Shown here: one piece after another, positions 46,701-54,201 of the stretch
Position numbering within the stretch: the stretch's first letter is position 1
Layout of the letters: each line of letters begins with the position of its first letter
Assembly (NCBI GenBank): GCA_018822365.1
Contig: JAHJKL010000038.1
Coordinates: 1 to 58,295 of the forward strand
Source of the DNA: Candidatus Margulisiibacteriota bacterium
GTDB taxonomy: Bacteria > Margulisbacteria > WOR-1 > O2-12-FULL-45-9 > XYB2-FULL-48-7
Length of the DNA: 58,295 nt
Direction of reading: 5' to 3'
Made by a program: the position numbers and the translations under genes
Notes under the pieces: generated by a model
Databases searched by the model: none
The model's input: the letters and a program-made list of their open reading frames with translations, nothing else
What the model was told of the DNA's origin: nothing

Positions 46701-47855
46701 GACGATCTCGGGATAGCGGGTATTATAAGGGCCGCGGCTGCCGATTCCGGGGATCGATTCGCTCTCGATGGAGGTTTGATAATATCGGTATTCAACGGTC
46801 AGCGCCTCCTCGGTTGAGGGAAGAAACCTGGTTAAAAGCTTGATCTCACCGGAATCGTAGCGAACGATATAATCTTCGTTCTTGATCAGCTTGGTCCCCA
46901 TAAAGGTCAGGGTCTCGCTGAATTTTATAAGCGGAAAATTGTTCAAACGATACTGGCCTGAGGCCTCGTTTTCCTGTACATAGGCGTCCAACGAACCGAT
47001 CGTTGGAAAGGTTTCCCTGACCGAGGTGACCAGAGGTTCCGGCTTTGGCTCAGGTTTGCCGATCTTTTCCGGATCAACGGTAAAGCGGGATTGCCAGCCA
47101 AAGAAATCACGGCGGGAAAGGGAAGGGAAAAACATATCAATTATATTGGTGTACTCATAGCTGTATTTGAACTCATCGGTCTGGCTCAGCTGGCGGGTAA
47201 AAGTAATTTTACCTTCAAAATAATCGATAGTGTAATCGGCGTTGCGGACCATTACATTGTTGTTTAAAAGGACGACTTCGGATCCCTCGACGATCCCCCC
47301 ATGCCCCAAATTGTACGGGCCGGGGGTGTTATTCCCTTTTTGCGAGGTCAGGGCCTGGGTTTGGCTTTTCAATTTTGCGGAAGGGACGACGGTAACATCG
47401 TACCAGGTGTCTTTTGAGGTTAGCATGACCCCGTTCAAGGTTTTTGAGGCTGAAACAAACTCGTTGCCGGAGAAAGAGGCATTAATATCGCCAAAAGAAA
47501 GCTCGGTATTGTAGTATTTAACCTTAACATCAAAACGTTCGGGAGATTCCGGCTGCTGCTCCAGGTCGTAGCTAACGGAGAGGTCTTGAGAGAGCTGGCC
47601 AAGGATCCGCAACTGCAGGCGTTCCTGCCAGGGACCCCCGCTGTAGGTTGGATAGAAACCTCCTAACTGGGAGAGGGCGTTAAAGTACTGCTTGTCCGGA
47701 GAGACAGAGACGTTCTTGGTCTCGTATTTTTTATATCCGGAAATATCTATCTGCGGGTAGGTTTCAGACTGCGCCCAGGCCGGGGCCATAGTAAACCACA
47801 GCGCCGCCGACAGCACGATCAGAGCCCTAGTTGTGGCTTTAGCTTTTAACATCAA
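43782..47855 (-). CDS. large outer-membrane protein with repeated beta modules (1357 aa)
   Basis: A signal peptide (to about residue 28, ending in APAWAQ) starts a 1357-residue protein built from beta strands, with a C-terminal half that looks like an outer-membrane barrel ending in FEGTLNF. The N-terminal half repeats a roughly 70-residue module at least four times. Its pattern is GPY, then IV-(P/E)-GS-E, V-V-N/D-G, about eight residues to DY-I-Y, and a hydrophobic strand (examples near residues 185, 395, 610 and 740). I know no family. It starts 10 bases after fabF, so it ends the lipid operon. Confidence 0.6.
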   Translation of the reverse strand: MMLKAKATTRALIVLSAALWFTMAPAWAQSETYPQIDISGYKKYETKNVSVSPDKQYFNALSQLGGFYPTYSGGPWQERLQLRILGQLSQDLSVSYDLEQQPESPERFDVKVKYYNTELSFGDINASFSGNEFVSASKTLNGVMLTSKDTWYDVTVVPSAKLKSQTQALTSQKGNNTPGPYNLGHGGIVEGSEVVLLNNNVMVRNADYTIDYFEGKITFTRQLSQTDEFKYSYEYTNIIDMFFPSLSRRDFFGWQSRFTVDPEKIGKPEPKPEPLVTSVRETFPTIGSLDAYVQENEASGQYRLNNFPLIKFSETLTFMGTKLIKNEDYIVRYDSGEIKLLTRFLPSTEEALTVEYRYYQTSIESESIPGIGSRGPYNTRYPEIVPESERVVVDGKLFVRDLDYTISYKTGQILFGMVVGPTSTIFISYKHNIIAVLQEAPSQFPKEMKVGVTYLKESAKKGGGAPTATAIDQFSGQDIINKGGVAYLTSRPIPPTSEATITVRVQRGGVSRAMSWETEYVVPTTSVDPATGYAVTSPSVKLAYINDRTDLTDGYGTGTIAFVNNSILASDEVTVAYTYKKGIVGKYSGVGNGSQGPYYLRNVKDIVPGSETIQVWEQGSSTVTTYVRNSSFESNAGDAGYFFNYNKDNSSITFNKFLSPTTNFQLIYQYVPPSTDTNEDISMSALGVDGSFKIGDVFHIDSSWAKSESDQVIIGDTSIESFRGNGTKNYVVTSPGNIIDGSDRVYVNNLLLNKEADYFISSPDKRTINLSFYYITPSSADAIVVEYMYQDPAGSSSVAGVKSDTAFRLGAGTSLFDNKLAISGSTRKVGFDFSPLGSAASGAGSESEEYSLSLTPGFHSLSTSYSYKYNQSPIGVSHEKFSRSWDHSVSTSINPNGLAAIGFSYRKFTSLDDPATPTSLHNSDNDQDSYSASITPLPFTKGELSVATKGDVSFSQSKTDVVDLTDLTTSISRSFHYNVSGSLTKNASFSLDHQESEPITRNSLEAETAKTNIQDNSYSLSLNLIGLSLGAFQSWTAQASRQEHFERKYLPTPEARSDTLNETYHMDLQPISWLSGSLDHNRQERVSYVVNQENPRTERSSVSGKYLPFGWLTFGGSYSRSEAIPETGTAFKTIGRTKAGDANWSVFTFRAISLSSRFALSDAIQRAPSGNVQVSTYTKSLSQGHTLSLTPIPVLPISIGYSREDYKNNNDAPTSPVTTETRNDTLSASLTFNAIPKLSLSADYNLKKTYDLIAGNTLDKTVINSKANYQLFSWGSLVYELSDESNGGEVQSGVLQSLNIKKRTQSLGININIPVDNPVMSNISLLASLKNVEYHNLSNSNDDFAASLFSFEGTLNF

Positions 47856-47865
47856 ATGTGTTTTT

Positions 47866-49110
47866 TTAGGGAACGAACTTTTTAACGATCAGGGTCGCGT
47901 TATGGCCGCCAAACCCGAAGGATTCGGAAAGGGCGGTATTAATGGTCATTTTTCTTGCCTGATTAGGGACATAATCAAGGTCGCAATCGGGATCAGGGTT
48001 TTCATAATTAACAGTGGGTGGCGCCAAATCGTTCTGCGTTGAAAGGACCGTGGCAACAAATTCGACCGCGCCGGAAGCGCCAAGCAAATGGCCGATCATC
48101 GATTTGTTCGAACTGATCGCCAGTTTCATGGCATGCTTGCCAAATGCGGTCTTGATCGCCATGGTTTCGTATTTATCGTTCAGTTCAGTGGAGGTCCCGT
48201 GGGCGTTAATATAATCGATTTGATCAGGGTGAATATTCGCGTCCTTGAGCGCGGCCATGATCGCCCTGGCAGCCCCCTCCCCGCCCGGTGCGGGGGCGGT
48301 GATATGGTTGGCGTCGCCGCTCATGCCGTAACCGATGACCTCGGCATAGATCTTGGCGCCGCGCGCTTGAGCGTTTTCAAGAGACTCCAAAACAACCACG
48401 CCGGACCCTTCTCCCATAACAAACCCGCTCCGTTCTTTGTCGAAAGGACGGCTCGCTTTTTGCGGTTCATCATTGCGCGGGCAAAGCGCTCCCGCGGCGG
48501 TAAAACTGGCCAGGCCAAGTGGGGTGATCGAGGCTTCGCTCCCGCCGGCGAGCATCGCCTTGGCCGCTCCCCGCTCGATGCATTTGTAGGCTTCACCTAT
48601 GCTGTTGGTCCCGGAAGCGCAGGCGGTAACAACGCAGGAGTTTGGTCCCTTTGCCCCCAAGACAATAGAGCTGTAGCCGGCTGCCATGTCGGCGATCATA
48701 AAGGGGACAGTGAAAGGAGAGATCCGGCTTGGCCCTTTTTCATGAAGCGTTCGGGCCGCTTCTTCAAGAAAGTCCAAGCCGCCAATCCCGGAGCCAATGA
48801 TCACGCCAATGTCGTTGGCGTTTTCCGGGGAAATAATAAGGCCGGCGTCAGCAACCGCAAGCTTGGATGCGGCCACGGCGAATTGGATAAAACGAACCAA
48901 ACGGCGGGCGTCTTTTTTGTCTAAATACTGGGACGGGTCAAAGTCTTTAACTTCAGCGGCGATCTTAATATCAAAACCGGTAGTGTCAAAGCGGGTGATC
49001 TTATCGATCCCATTCTTGCCGGCGATCAGGTTTTGCCAGAACAACTCCCTGCCGATACCGATGGGGGAGACAACCCCCAGTCCGGTAACTACGACCCTTG
49101 AAGAGGTCAA
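47866..49110 (-). CDS. fabF: beta-ketoacyl-ACP synthase II
   Basis: FabF condenses malonyl-ACP with acyl-ACP in chain elongation. The 414-residue protein has nucleophile C164 in VTACASGTNS and the two catalytic histidines in NAHGTSTELND and IGHLLGASGAVE. Start and length are standard. It overlaps fabK by four bases and is followed by the giant outer-membrane protein gene. Confidence 0.96.
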   Translation of the reverse strand: MTSSRVVVTGLGVVSPIGIGRELFWQNLIAGKNGIDKITRFDTTGFDIKIAAEVKDFDPSQYLDKKDARRLVRFIQFAVAASKLAVADAGLIISPENANDIGVIIGSGIGGLDFLEEAARTLHEKGPSRISPFTVPFMIADMAAGYSSIVLGAKGPNSCVVTACASGTNSIGEAYKCIERGAAKAMLAGGSEASITPLGLASFTAAGALCPRNDEPQKASRPFDKERSGFVMGEGSGVVVLESLENAQARGAKIYAEVIGYGMSGDANHITAPAPGGEGAARAIMAALKDANIHPDQIDYINAHGTSTELNDKYETMAIKTAFGKHAMKLAISSNKSMIGHLLGASGAVEFVATVLSTQNDLAPPTVNYENPDPDCDLDYVPNQARKMTINTALSESFGFGGHNATLIVKKFVP

Positions 49111-50066
49111 GGCTGCGCCTCTTTAAACTCTTTAACGATCTCGGCCACGATCTTAGCGGCCGGTTTAATGGTCCGGTCGGGGATCTTCCAGATATATTCG
49201 CCGGAAAAGACCACCCCGTTGTCGACGTCGCCAACCTGCGCGTTTTTAAGCGCCTGGATGATGCAATATTCATAAGAGCAGTGTTTCAGGCAAAAATCAC
49301 AGCCAACCGGCTTTGGGGCCGTCTTGCTGAGGATCTTGGCGACCAGCGCGGTTTTGATCGCCCGGCCCGGCATGCCAACAGGCGAAGAGATCTTGACGAT
49401 GTCGTCTTTGGTTGCTTTTTGATAAACTTCCTTGAATGCCGGGGCGGCGTTGCACTCTTCGGACAGGACAAAGCGGGTAGCCATTTGGACCCCATTGGCC
49501 CCGGCCTTAAAAGATTTAAGCATTTCCGCCCCATTGATGATGCCGCCGGCGGCGATCACCGGAAGCTTGACCGCTTGCCGGACTTCCGGCAGAATTTCCC
49601 AGATCGAACGGTCAGTCCCAAGGTGTCCGCCGGCCTCGACCCCTTCAACCACAATGGCGGTCGCGCCAAGCTTTTCGGCGGTGGCGGCCAGGCGGCCGGT
49701 GGAAACAATGGAAACTATAGGCGTATTGTTGTCGAGCCCGACCTTGAAAATGTCTCGCGAGAAGCCGGCTCCGGTAATGACCAGGTCGACTTTCTCTTTG
49801 ATGGCAGTTTGGACCAATTCCCAAAACTCACGGGCGGCAAACATGATGTTGACGGCAACGATCCCGCCTGCCGCCCGTGCTCGAGCAATTTGGATCTCTC
49901 TGCGAAGTTCATCAAGAGCCATACCAGAAGCGCCGATCACGCCGATCGCCCCGGTCGAGGCGACCGCGCCGGCCAGCGCGCCGGTGGAGATGCGTACAGC
50001 CATCCCTCCCTGAATTATCGGGAGCTTTGCCGTAAATCTGCCAATGGTCAATTCTGGTAAGTTCAT
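49107..50066 (-). CDS. fabK: enoyl-ACP reductase II (FabK) / nitronate monooxygenase-family protein with C-terminal Cys cluster
   Basis: The 319-residue FMN protein has the FabK start (LPIIQGGMAVRIST), VVEGVEAGGHLG and AAGGIINGAEM. FabK reduces enoyl-ACP in many bacteria that lack FabI, and its place among fab genes favours this over nitronate oxidase. Unusual is a cluster C256-xx-C259-xxx-C263-xxxx-C268 at the C-terminus, which might hold an iron-sulfur cluster or zinc. It is coupled to fabF by an ATGA overlap. Confidence 0.8.
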   Translation of the reverse strand: MNLPELTIGRFTAKLPIIQGGMAVRISTGALAGAVASTGAIGVIGASGMALDELRREIQIARARAAGGIVAVNIMFAAREFWELVQTAIKEKVDLVITGAGFSRDIFKVGLDNNTPIVSIVSTGRLAATAEKLGATAIVVEGVEAGGHLGTDRSIWEILPEVRQAVKLPVIAAGGIINGAEMLKSFKAGANGVQMATRFVLSEECNAAPAFKEVYQKATKDDIVKISSPVGMPGRAIKTALVAKILSKTAPKPVGCDFCLKHCSYEYCIIQALKNAQVGDVDNGVVFSGEYIWKIPDRTIKPAAKIVAEIVKEFKEAQP

Positions 50067-50070
50067 TGTT

Positions 50071-50316
50071 TTACTTCTTTCCGTGAGCCATCACGTAATT
50101 CATTGTATCTCCGATAGTCTTGATCTTTTCCGCGTCTTCGTCCGGGATCTCCATGCCGAAGGCTTCCTCCAGGGCCATGACCAGCTCAACCGTGTCGAGC
50201 GAGTCGGCCCCTAAATCATTGACAAAGGAAGATTCTCGGGTAATTTCCGATTCAGAAACGCCCAGTTGTTCCGCAACAACCTTTTTAACCGCTTCAAAAG
50301 CTTTTTGCTCGTCCAT
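50071..50316 (-). CDS. acpP: acyl carrier protein
   Basis: An acidic 81-residue carrier whose serine S39 in [12 protein letters not shown] receives the phosphopantetheine arm. It carries the growing acyl chain for the Fab enzymes and the 3-hydroxyacyl chain for LpxA. A strong GGGGGTG site precedes the ATG, and a 54-base hairpin lies in the gap upstream. Confidence 0.96.
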   Translation of the reverse strand: MDEQKAFEAVKKVVAEQLGVSESEITRESSFVNDLGADSLDTVELVMALEEAFGMEIPDEDAEKIKTIGDTMNYVMAHGKK

Positions 50317-50388
50317 TCCGTCACCCCCTTTTTAAATAACAACGCATTCACTTCGCCGATCGAAACTTGCCTGTTTTATTAAATTGCG

Positions 50389-50442
50389 ACTAACAATATT
50401 AATTTTCCAGCTGTTGGCAAGCGACCACAGCTTGTTGTTAGT
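50389..50442 (-). promoter_or_regulatory. long hairpin between fabG and acpP
   Basis: ACTAACAA (50389-50396) pairs with TTGTTAGT (50435-50442), and inside lie AGCTGT/ACAGCT arms. The hairpin overlaps the fabG stop. It could set RNA stability or raise acpP expression over fabG. A promoter is not clear. Confidence 0.45.
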
Positions 50443-51185
50443 TACATGTACATGCCGCCGTTGACCGCCAGGACCTGGCCGGTGATGTAATCGGCTTCTG
50501 GGCTGGCCAGGAAAACGGCCGCATTTGCTATGTCATCAGGTGAACCCAGCTTCCCCATGGGGATCTGGGACATCATCTTTTGCTTGACCTCATCGGTCAG
50601 CTTGTCGGTCATCGCGGTCTGAATAAAGCCCGGCGCGATCGCGTTGGCGGTGATATTGCGTGATGCAAGCTCCCGCGCGATCGTCTTGGTGAACGCGATC
50701 ACCCCGCCTTTAGTGGCCGCGTAATTGGCCTGCCCAAAATTTCCCATCTGGCCAACTATACTGGCGATCGAGATTATTCTACCGTATCGTTGTTTCATCA
50801 TCAAGGTGGAAACTGCCTGCGAGCAGTTAAAAACACCGGTCAGGTTAACCGCAAGAACTGCGTCCCATTCTTCCTTTTTCATCCTGATCAGGAGGTTGTC
50901 TTTGGTGATCCCGGCGTTATTGACCAGAATGTCGATCCGGCCAAAATGCTTATGAGCCTCGGTGATCGAGGCTTGGACATCCGAGAGGTCTGCAACATTG
51001 GTCTTGATGGGGTAAGTTTTAACCCCAAGCCTGGCGATTTCGTCAGCGGTTTGTTTAGCCAGGTCGAGGTTGATGTCGGAAACAACGATGTTTGCTCCCT
51101 CATTGGCAAAAGCAACAGCGATCGACTTGCCTATCCCCTGGGCGGCGCCGGTAATGAACGCGATCTTTTCATTTAATCTCTTCAT
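50442..51185 (-). CDS. fabG: 3-oxoacyl-ACP reductase
   Basis: FabG reduces 3-ketoacyl-ACP with NADPH. The 247-residue short-chain dehydrogenase has the TGAAQGIGK cofactor loop, the NNAG motif, the catalytic Ser-Tyr-Lys set (IVGQMGNFGQANYAATKGG) and the C-terminus ITGQVLAVNGGMYM. A GGAGG site precedes the ATG. Hairpin repeat copies B and C sit in the gap before it. Confidence 0.95.
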   Translation of the reverse strand: MKRLNEKIAFITGAAQGIGKSIAVAFANEGANIVVSDINLDLAKQTADEIARLGVKTYPIKTNVADLSDVQASITEAHKHFGRIDILVNNAGITKDNLLIRMKKEEWDAVLAVNLTGVFNCSQAVSTLMMKQRYGRIISIASIVGQMGNFGQANYAATKGGVIAFTKTIARELASRNITANAIAPGFIQTAMTDKLTDEVKQKMMSQIPMGKLGSPDDIANAAVFLASPEADYITGQVLAVNGGMYM

Positions 51186-51200
51186 ATTTTTCCTCCTCGA

Positions 51201-51228
51201 AAACCTGCGAATAAACTTCGCGGTTTCC
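51201..51228 (+). repeat. hairpin repeat copy B
   Basis: The 28 bases are identical to 38068-38095: arms AAACC and GGTTT, a bulged T, inner stem GCGAA/TTCGC and loop TAAAC. It lies in the fabD-fabG gap, just before the fabG ribosome site. Confidence 0.7.
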
Positions 51229-51234
51229 TCGTTA

Positions 51235-51274
51235 TTTTTGGAAACCGAGACGTTTAGTCTACGGTTTCCAAAAA
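51235..51274. repeat. hairpin repeat copy C, also a likely transcript-end hairpin of fabD
   Basis: TTTTTGGAAACCG (51235-51247) and CGGTTTCCAAAAA (51262-51274) are perfect 13-bp inverted repeats. The minus strand reads GGAAACCG, bulged T, inner arms AGAC/GTCT with loop TAAAC, then CGGTTTCC. This is the same architecture as copy A with a different inner stem. It overlaps the last codons of fabD. Confidence 0.6.
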
Positions 51275-52129
51275 CGATTTAACTTCTGCATTGGGATCGA
51301 TCTTTTTGATCAACCCCGCCAACACCTTGCCAGGGCCGACTTCAATAAACTTGGTAACCCCACCTTCGATCATGTTTTTGACCGAATCTTCCCAGAGAAC
51401 GGAACCTGTTACTTGCTCAACCAGCAGGTTTCTGATTTCAGGGCCGGTCGTGACCGGTTCGGCTGTAATATTTGAGTAAACCGGGATCCGGGCGTCATTA
51501 AAGGATGTTTTGGCAAGCTGACCGGCCAGTTTATCGGCAGCCGGCTTCATTAAAGGGCAATGGAAAGGGGCCGAGACCGCCAGTGGAATGACTCGTTTTA
51601 CCCCGGCCGATTTTAATTTTTCCCCGGCTTGTTCAACGCTTTCTTTTTTTCCAGAGATCACAACCTGTCCGGGTGAATTAAAGTTTGCCGGCCAAACATT
51701 GCCGATTTCCCGGCAGATCTTAATGACCGTTTCTCTCTCTCCCCCCAGGATGGCGGCCATTGCCCCGGTCCCTTCGGGAACTGCTTCTTGCATGAAGCGG
51801 CCGCGCAGGTTAACAGTTTTAACCCCATCCTCGAAAGAGAGAACTCCGGCGGCATAAAGGGCGGAATATTCTCCCAGGCTGTGACCGGCAACAACAGTGG
51901 GCCTAATTCCTTTGCTAATGAGCAACTCTAACGCTGCAACGCTAACGGCAAAGATCGCCGGCTGCTGGATCTCGGTCCGTTTTAATTCCTCTTCGGGCCC
52001 TTCCAGGCAGATCTTTTTCAGGTCAAAGCCGAGGATCTCGTTGGCCCGGTCAAGATACGCTTCCGCAAAGCCCTGGCCCATGCCAATGGCTTGCGATCCC
52101 TGACCAGGGAAAACAAAGGCTAACTTCAT
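51254..52129 (-). CDS. fabD: malonyl-CoA:ACP transacylase
   Basis: FabD loads malonyl onto ACP. The 291-residue protein has PGQGSQAIGMG at the start, nucleophile S84 in GHSLGEYSAL, and the catalytic His in SAPFHCPLM. Its last codons form part of hairpin repeat copy C. It lies between etfA and fabG, 30 bases after etfA. Confidence 0.96.
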   Translation of the reverse strand: MKLAFVFPGQGSQAIGMGQGFAEAYLDRANEILGFDLKKICLEGPEEELKRTEIQQPAIFAVSVAALELLISKGIRPTVVAGHSLGEYSALYAAGVLSFEDGVKTVNLRGRFMQEAVPEGTGAMAAILGGERETVIKICREIGNVWPANFNSPGQVVISGKKESVEQAGEKLKSAGVKRVIPLAVSAPFHCPLMKPAADKLAGQLAKTSFNDARIPVYSNITAEPVTTGPEIRNLLVEQVTGSVLWEDSVKNMIEGGVTKFIEVGPGKVLAGLIKKIDPNAEVKSFLETVD

Positions 52130-52159
52130 AATTAATAAACCGCCTGTTTGCGCCTGATA

Positions 52160-53386
52160 TTACTGGCGCAATTCTTTGAGCTTCCTGATCAGAAGCGGGA
52201 TGATCTCCAGAGCATCGCCGACAATGCCGTAAGTCGCTACCTTGAAGATTGGCGCGTCAGGGTCTTTATTGATCGCGATAATGGTGTCGGCGCTTTGCAT
52301 CCCGACCAGATGTTGGATCTTGCCGGAAATCCCGCAAGCGATGTAGAGCTTGGGGGAAACGGTTTTGCCCGTTTGGCCGACCTGATGATGGGCTGAGATC
52401 CAGCCGGCGTCAACGGTGGCCCGGGAAGCGCCGACCGCGCCGCCGAAAAGGGTGGCCAGCTCTTCCAGCAATACAAAATTCTTAGCGTCGCCAATCCCCC
52501 GGCCGCCGGAAACAATAATTTCTGCCTCGGCCAAGTTAATCTTGACGCTTTCGTCCTGCACGATGTCGAGCAATTTAACGGCAAGGTCTTCTTTGTTCAG
52601 GACCGGGCTGAATTTAATGATCTCCCCTTTGATCGGTTTGTCCAAGGGAACCTTTTTGAAGACTTTAGGACGGACCGTTGACATCTGCGGCCGATGGTTT
52701 GGGGAAACAATGGTTGCCATGATGTTGCCGCCGAAAGCGGGCCGGGTTTGCTGCAGGATCTTTTTTTCCGGGTCTATCGAGAGGCTGGTGCAGTCGGCGG
52801 TCAGCCCGGTGCCGATCCTGATCGCCAGACGGGCGGCCAGGTCCCGCCCCTGGGTGGTTGCTCCAAGCAGAAAAATTTCCGGCTTATGCTTGATGATCGT
52901 TTCCGAGATCGCCCGGGTGTAAGGTTCGGTGTGGTAGTGCTTCAGCTCTTGGTGGGTGACAAGATAAACCTTGTTTGCCCCATAACGGAACAAATGTTCA
53001 GCTTCTTCTGCGATCTTCTGGTCGCCGCAAAGGACGGCGGCAAGCTCGCACCCCAGGTCGGCCGCCAGTTTGCGCCCTTCAGAAAGAAGTTCGTAGGTTA
53101 CCGCCTGGATCTTTCCCTCGCGCTGTTCGGCAAAGACCCAGACGTTTTTGTAGGCGGAAAGGTCTTTGGCCGCAGAGAGCTCTTTTTTTAATTCAATGGC
53201 CTTAAACTTGCAGGTCTCGACGCAGGCCCCGCATAAAGTGCAGACATCAAGGTTGATCGAAGCCTTTTTTTTCGGCTTAGCTTCGCCGCTTGCCGGGGCC
53301 TCAACCATGCTGATCGCCGCAAATGGGCAACCTTTTACACACAAAGTGCAACCAGTGCATTTATCAAGCAAAATTTTAATGCTCAT
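52160..53386 (-). CDS. etfA: electron transfer flavoprotein alpha subunit with N-terminal ferredoxin domain
   Basis: EtfA (with EtfB) carries electrons from acyl-CoA dehydrogenase. The 408-residue protein starts with a 2[4Fe-4S] ferredoxin domain (C10, C13, C16, C20 and C49, C52, C55, C59) fused to a standard EtfA. The EtfA part ends in the FAD domain, with SRATVDAGW, GQTGKTVSPKLYIACG and the characteristic INKDPDAPIF. Ferredoxin-bearing EtfA is known in some anaerobes with bifurcating complexes. Whether bifurcation occurs here is not decided. It sits 25 bases after etfB. Confidence 0.92.
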   Translation of the reverse strand: MSIKILLDKCTGCTLCVKGCPFAAISMVEAPASGEAKPKKKASINLDVCTLCGACVETCKFKAIELKKELSAAKDLSAYKNVWVFAEQREGKIQAVTYELLSEGRKLAADLGCELAAVLCGDQKIAEEAEHLFRYGANKVYLVTHQELKHYHTEPYTRAISETIIKHKPEIFLLGATTQGRDLAARLAIRIGTGLTADCTSLSIDPEKKILQQTRPAFGGNIMATIVSPNHRPQMSTVRPKVFKKVPLDKPIKGEIIKFSPVLNKEDLAVKLLDIVQDESVKINLAEAEIIVSGGRGIGDAKNFVLLEELATLFGGAVGASRATVDAGWISAHHQVGQTGKTVSPKLYIACGISGKIQHLVGMQSADTIIAINKDPDAPIFKVATYGIVGDALEIIPLLIRKLKELRQ

Positions 53387-53411
53387 AATAATGTCCTTTT
53401 AAATATAAAAG

Positions 53412-54200
53412 TTAAACGAGCTTACGCTCTTTTAATTTGCCTAACAGGGCGCTGGCCATTTCTGATGGTTCGCCGGCGAGCATTTCGCCTCCCCCTTTTG
53501 GTGGGGGAGAAAAAATCTTGACGACCTTAGTGGGGGAGCCATTAAGGCCGGTATTAGCTGGATCGGCCGATATTTCCTGGGCGTTCAATGATTTGATTTC
53601 CGCTTTTTTGGCTTTCATCATACCTTTCAAAGAAGGGAGACGCGGTTCGTTTATCTGTTTAACCACTGTGATCAGACAGGGGAGCGGGATAGAAACAATT
53701 TCGTTTACTTCTTCGAGCAACCGCTCGACTTTTAGTTCTTTGCTTCCGGGTTCAGCGCCGATCTTAACGGCAAAGGTAACCTGGGGTAAATTGAGCCATT
53801 CGGCGATCCCTGGGCCGACCTGGGCGGTATCACCGTCGACGGCTTGTTTGCCGCAAAGGATCAGGTCAAACGTGCCGATCTTTTTAATTGCTTGGGCTAA
53901 AGTGTACGAGGTCGCCCAGGTGTCGGAGCCGGCAAAGGCCCGGTCAGAGGCCAGATAGCCTTCGTCTGCCCCCATGGCGATCGCGGTCCGGAGCGCTTCG
54001 GCCGCTTGCGGGGGACCCATAGTAACAACGACGACTTTTCCGCCGTGCTGATCGCGAAGCTGCAAAGCGGCTTCCAGCGCGTTCTCATCCATCGGGTTAA
54101 TGATCGATGGAACACCGTCTCGAACCAAAGTATTGGTCTCGGGGTTGATCCTGACCTCGGTCGTATCGGGGACCTGTTTGATGCAGACAACGATATCCAT
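53412..54200 (-). CDS. etfB: electron transfer flavoprotein beta subunit
   Basis: The 262-residue EtfB has CIKQVPDTTEVRINPETNT at the start, CGKQAVDGDTAQVGPGIAEWL, and NTGLNGSPTKVVKIF near the end. That GLxGSPTxV segment is typical of Etf from clostridial butyryl-CoA dehydrogenase systems. A Pro/Gly-rich insert (SPPPKGGGE) near residue 240 is unusual. It starts one base after the acyl-CoA dehydrogenase stop. Confidence 0.93.
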   Translation of the reverse strand: MDIVVCIKQVPDTTEVRINPETNTLVRDGVPSIINPMDENALEAALQLRDQHGGKVVVVTMGPPQAAEALRTAIAMGADEGYLASDRAFAGSDTWATSYTLAQAIKKIGTFDLILCGKQAVDGDTAQVGPGIAEWLNLPQVTFAVKIGAEPGSKELKVERLLEEVNEIVSIPLPCLITVVKQINEPRLPSLKGMMKAKKAEIKSLNAQEISADPANTGLNGSPTKVVKIFSPPPKGGGEMLAGEPSEMASALLGKLKERKLV

Positions 54201-54201
54201 G

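Noticed and set aside
48088-48924. 278-codon plus-strand ORF opposite fabF
   Set aside because: Shadow of fabF with Gly/Arg/Asp-rich random composition.
49098-50060. 320-codon plus-strand ORF opposite fabK
   Set aside because: Almost exact mirror of fabK. The minus frame has the full family motifs.
53486-53513. GC-rich inverted repeat in etfB (CTCCCCC...GGGGGAG)
   Set aside because: It encodes the Pro/Gly-rich insert of EtfB in frame. Coding explains it, though termination inside the gene cannot be fully excluded.
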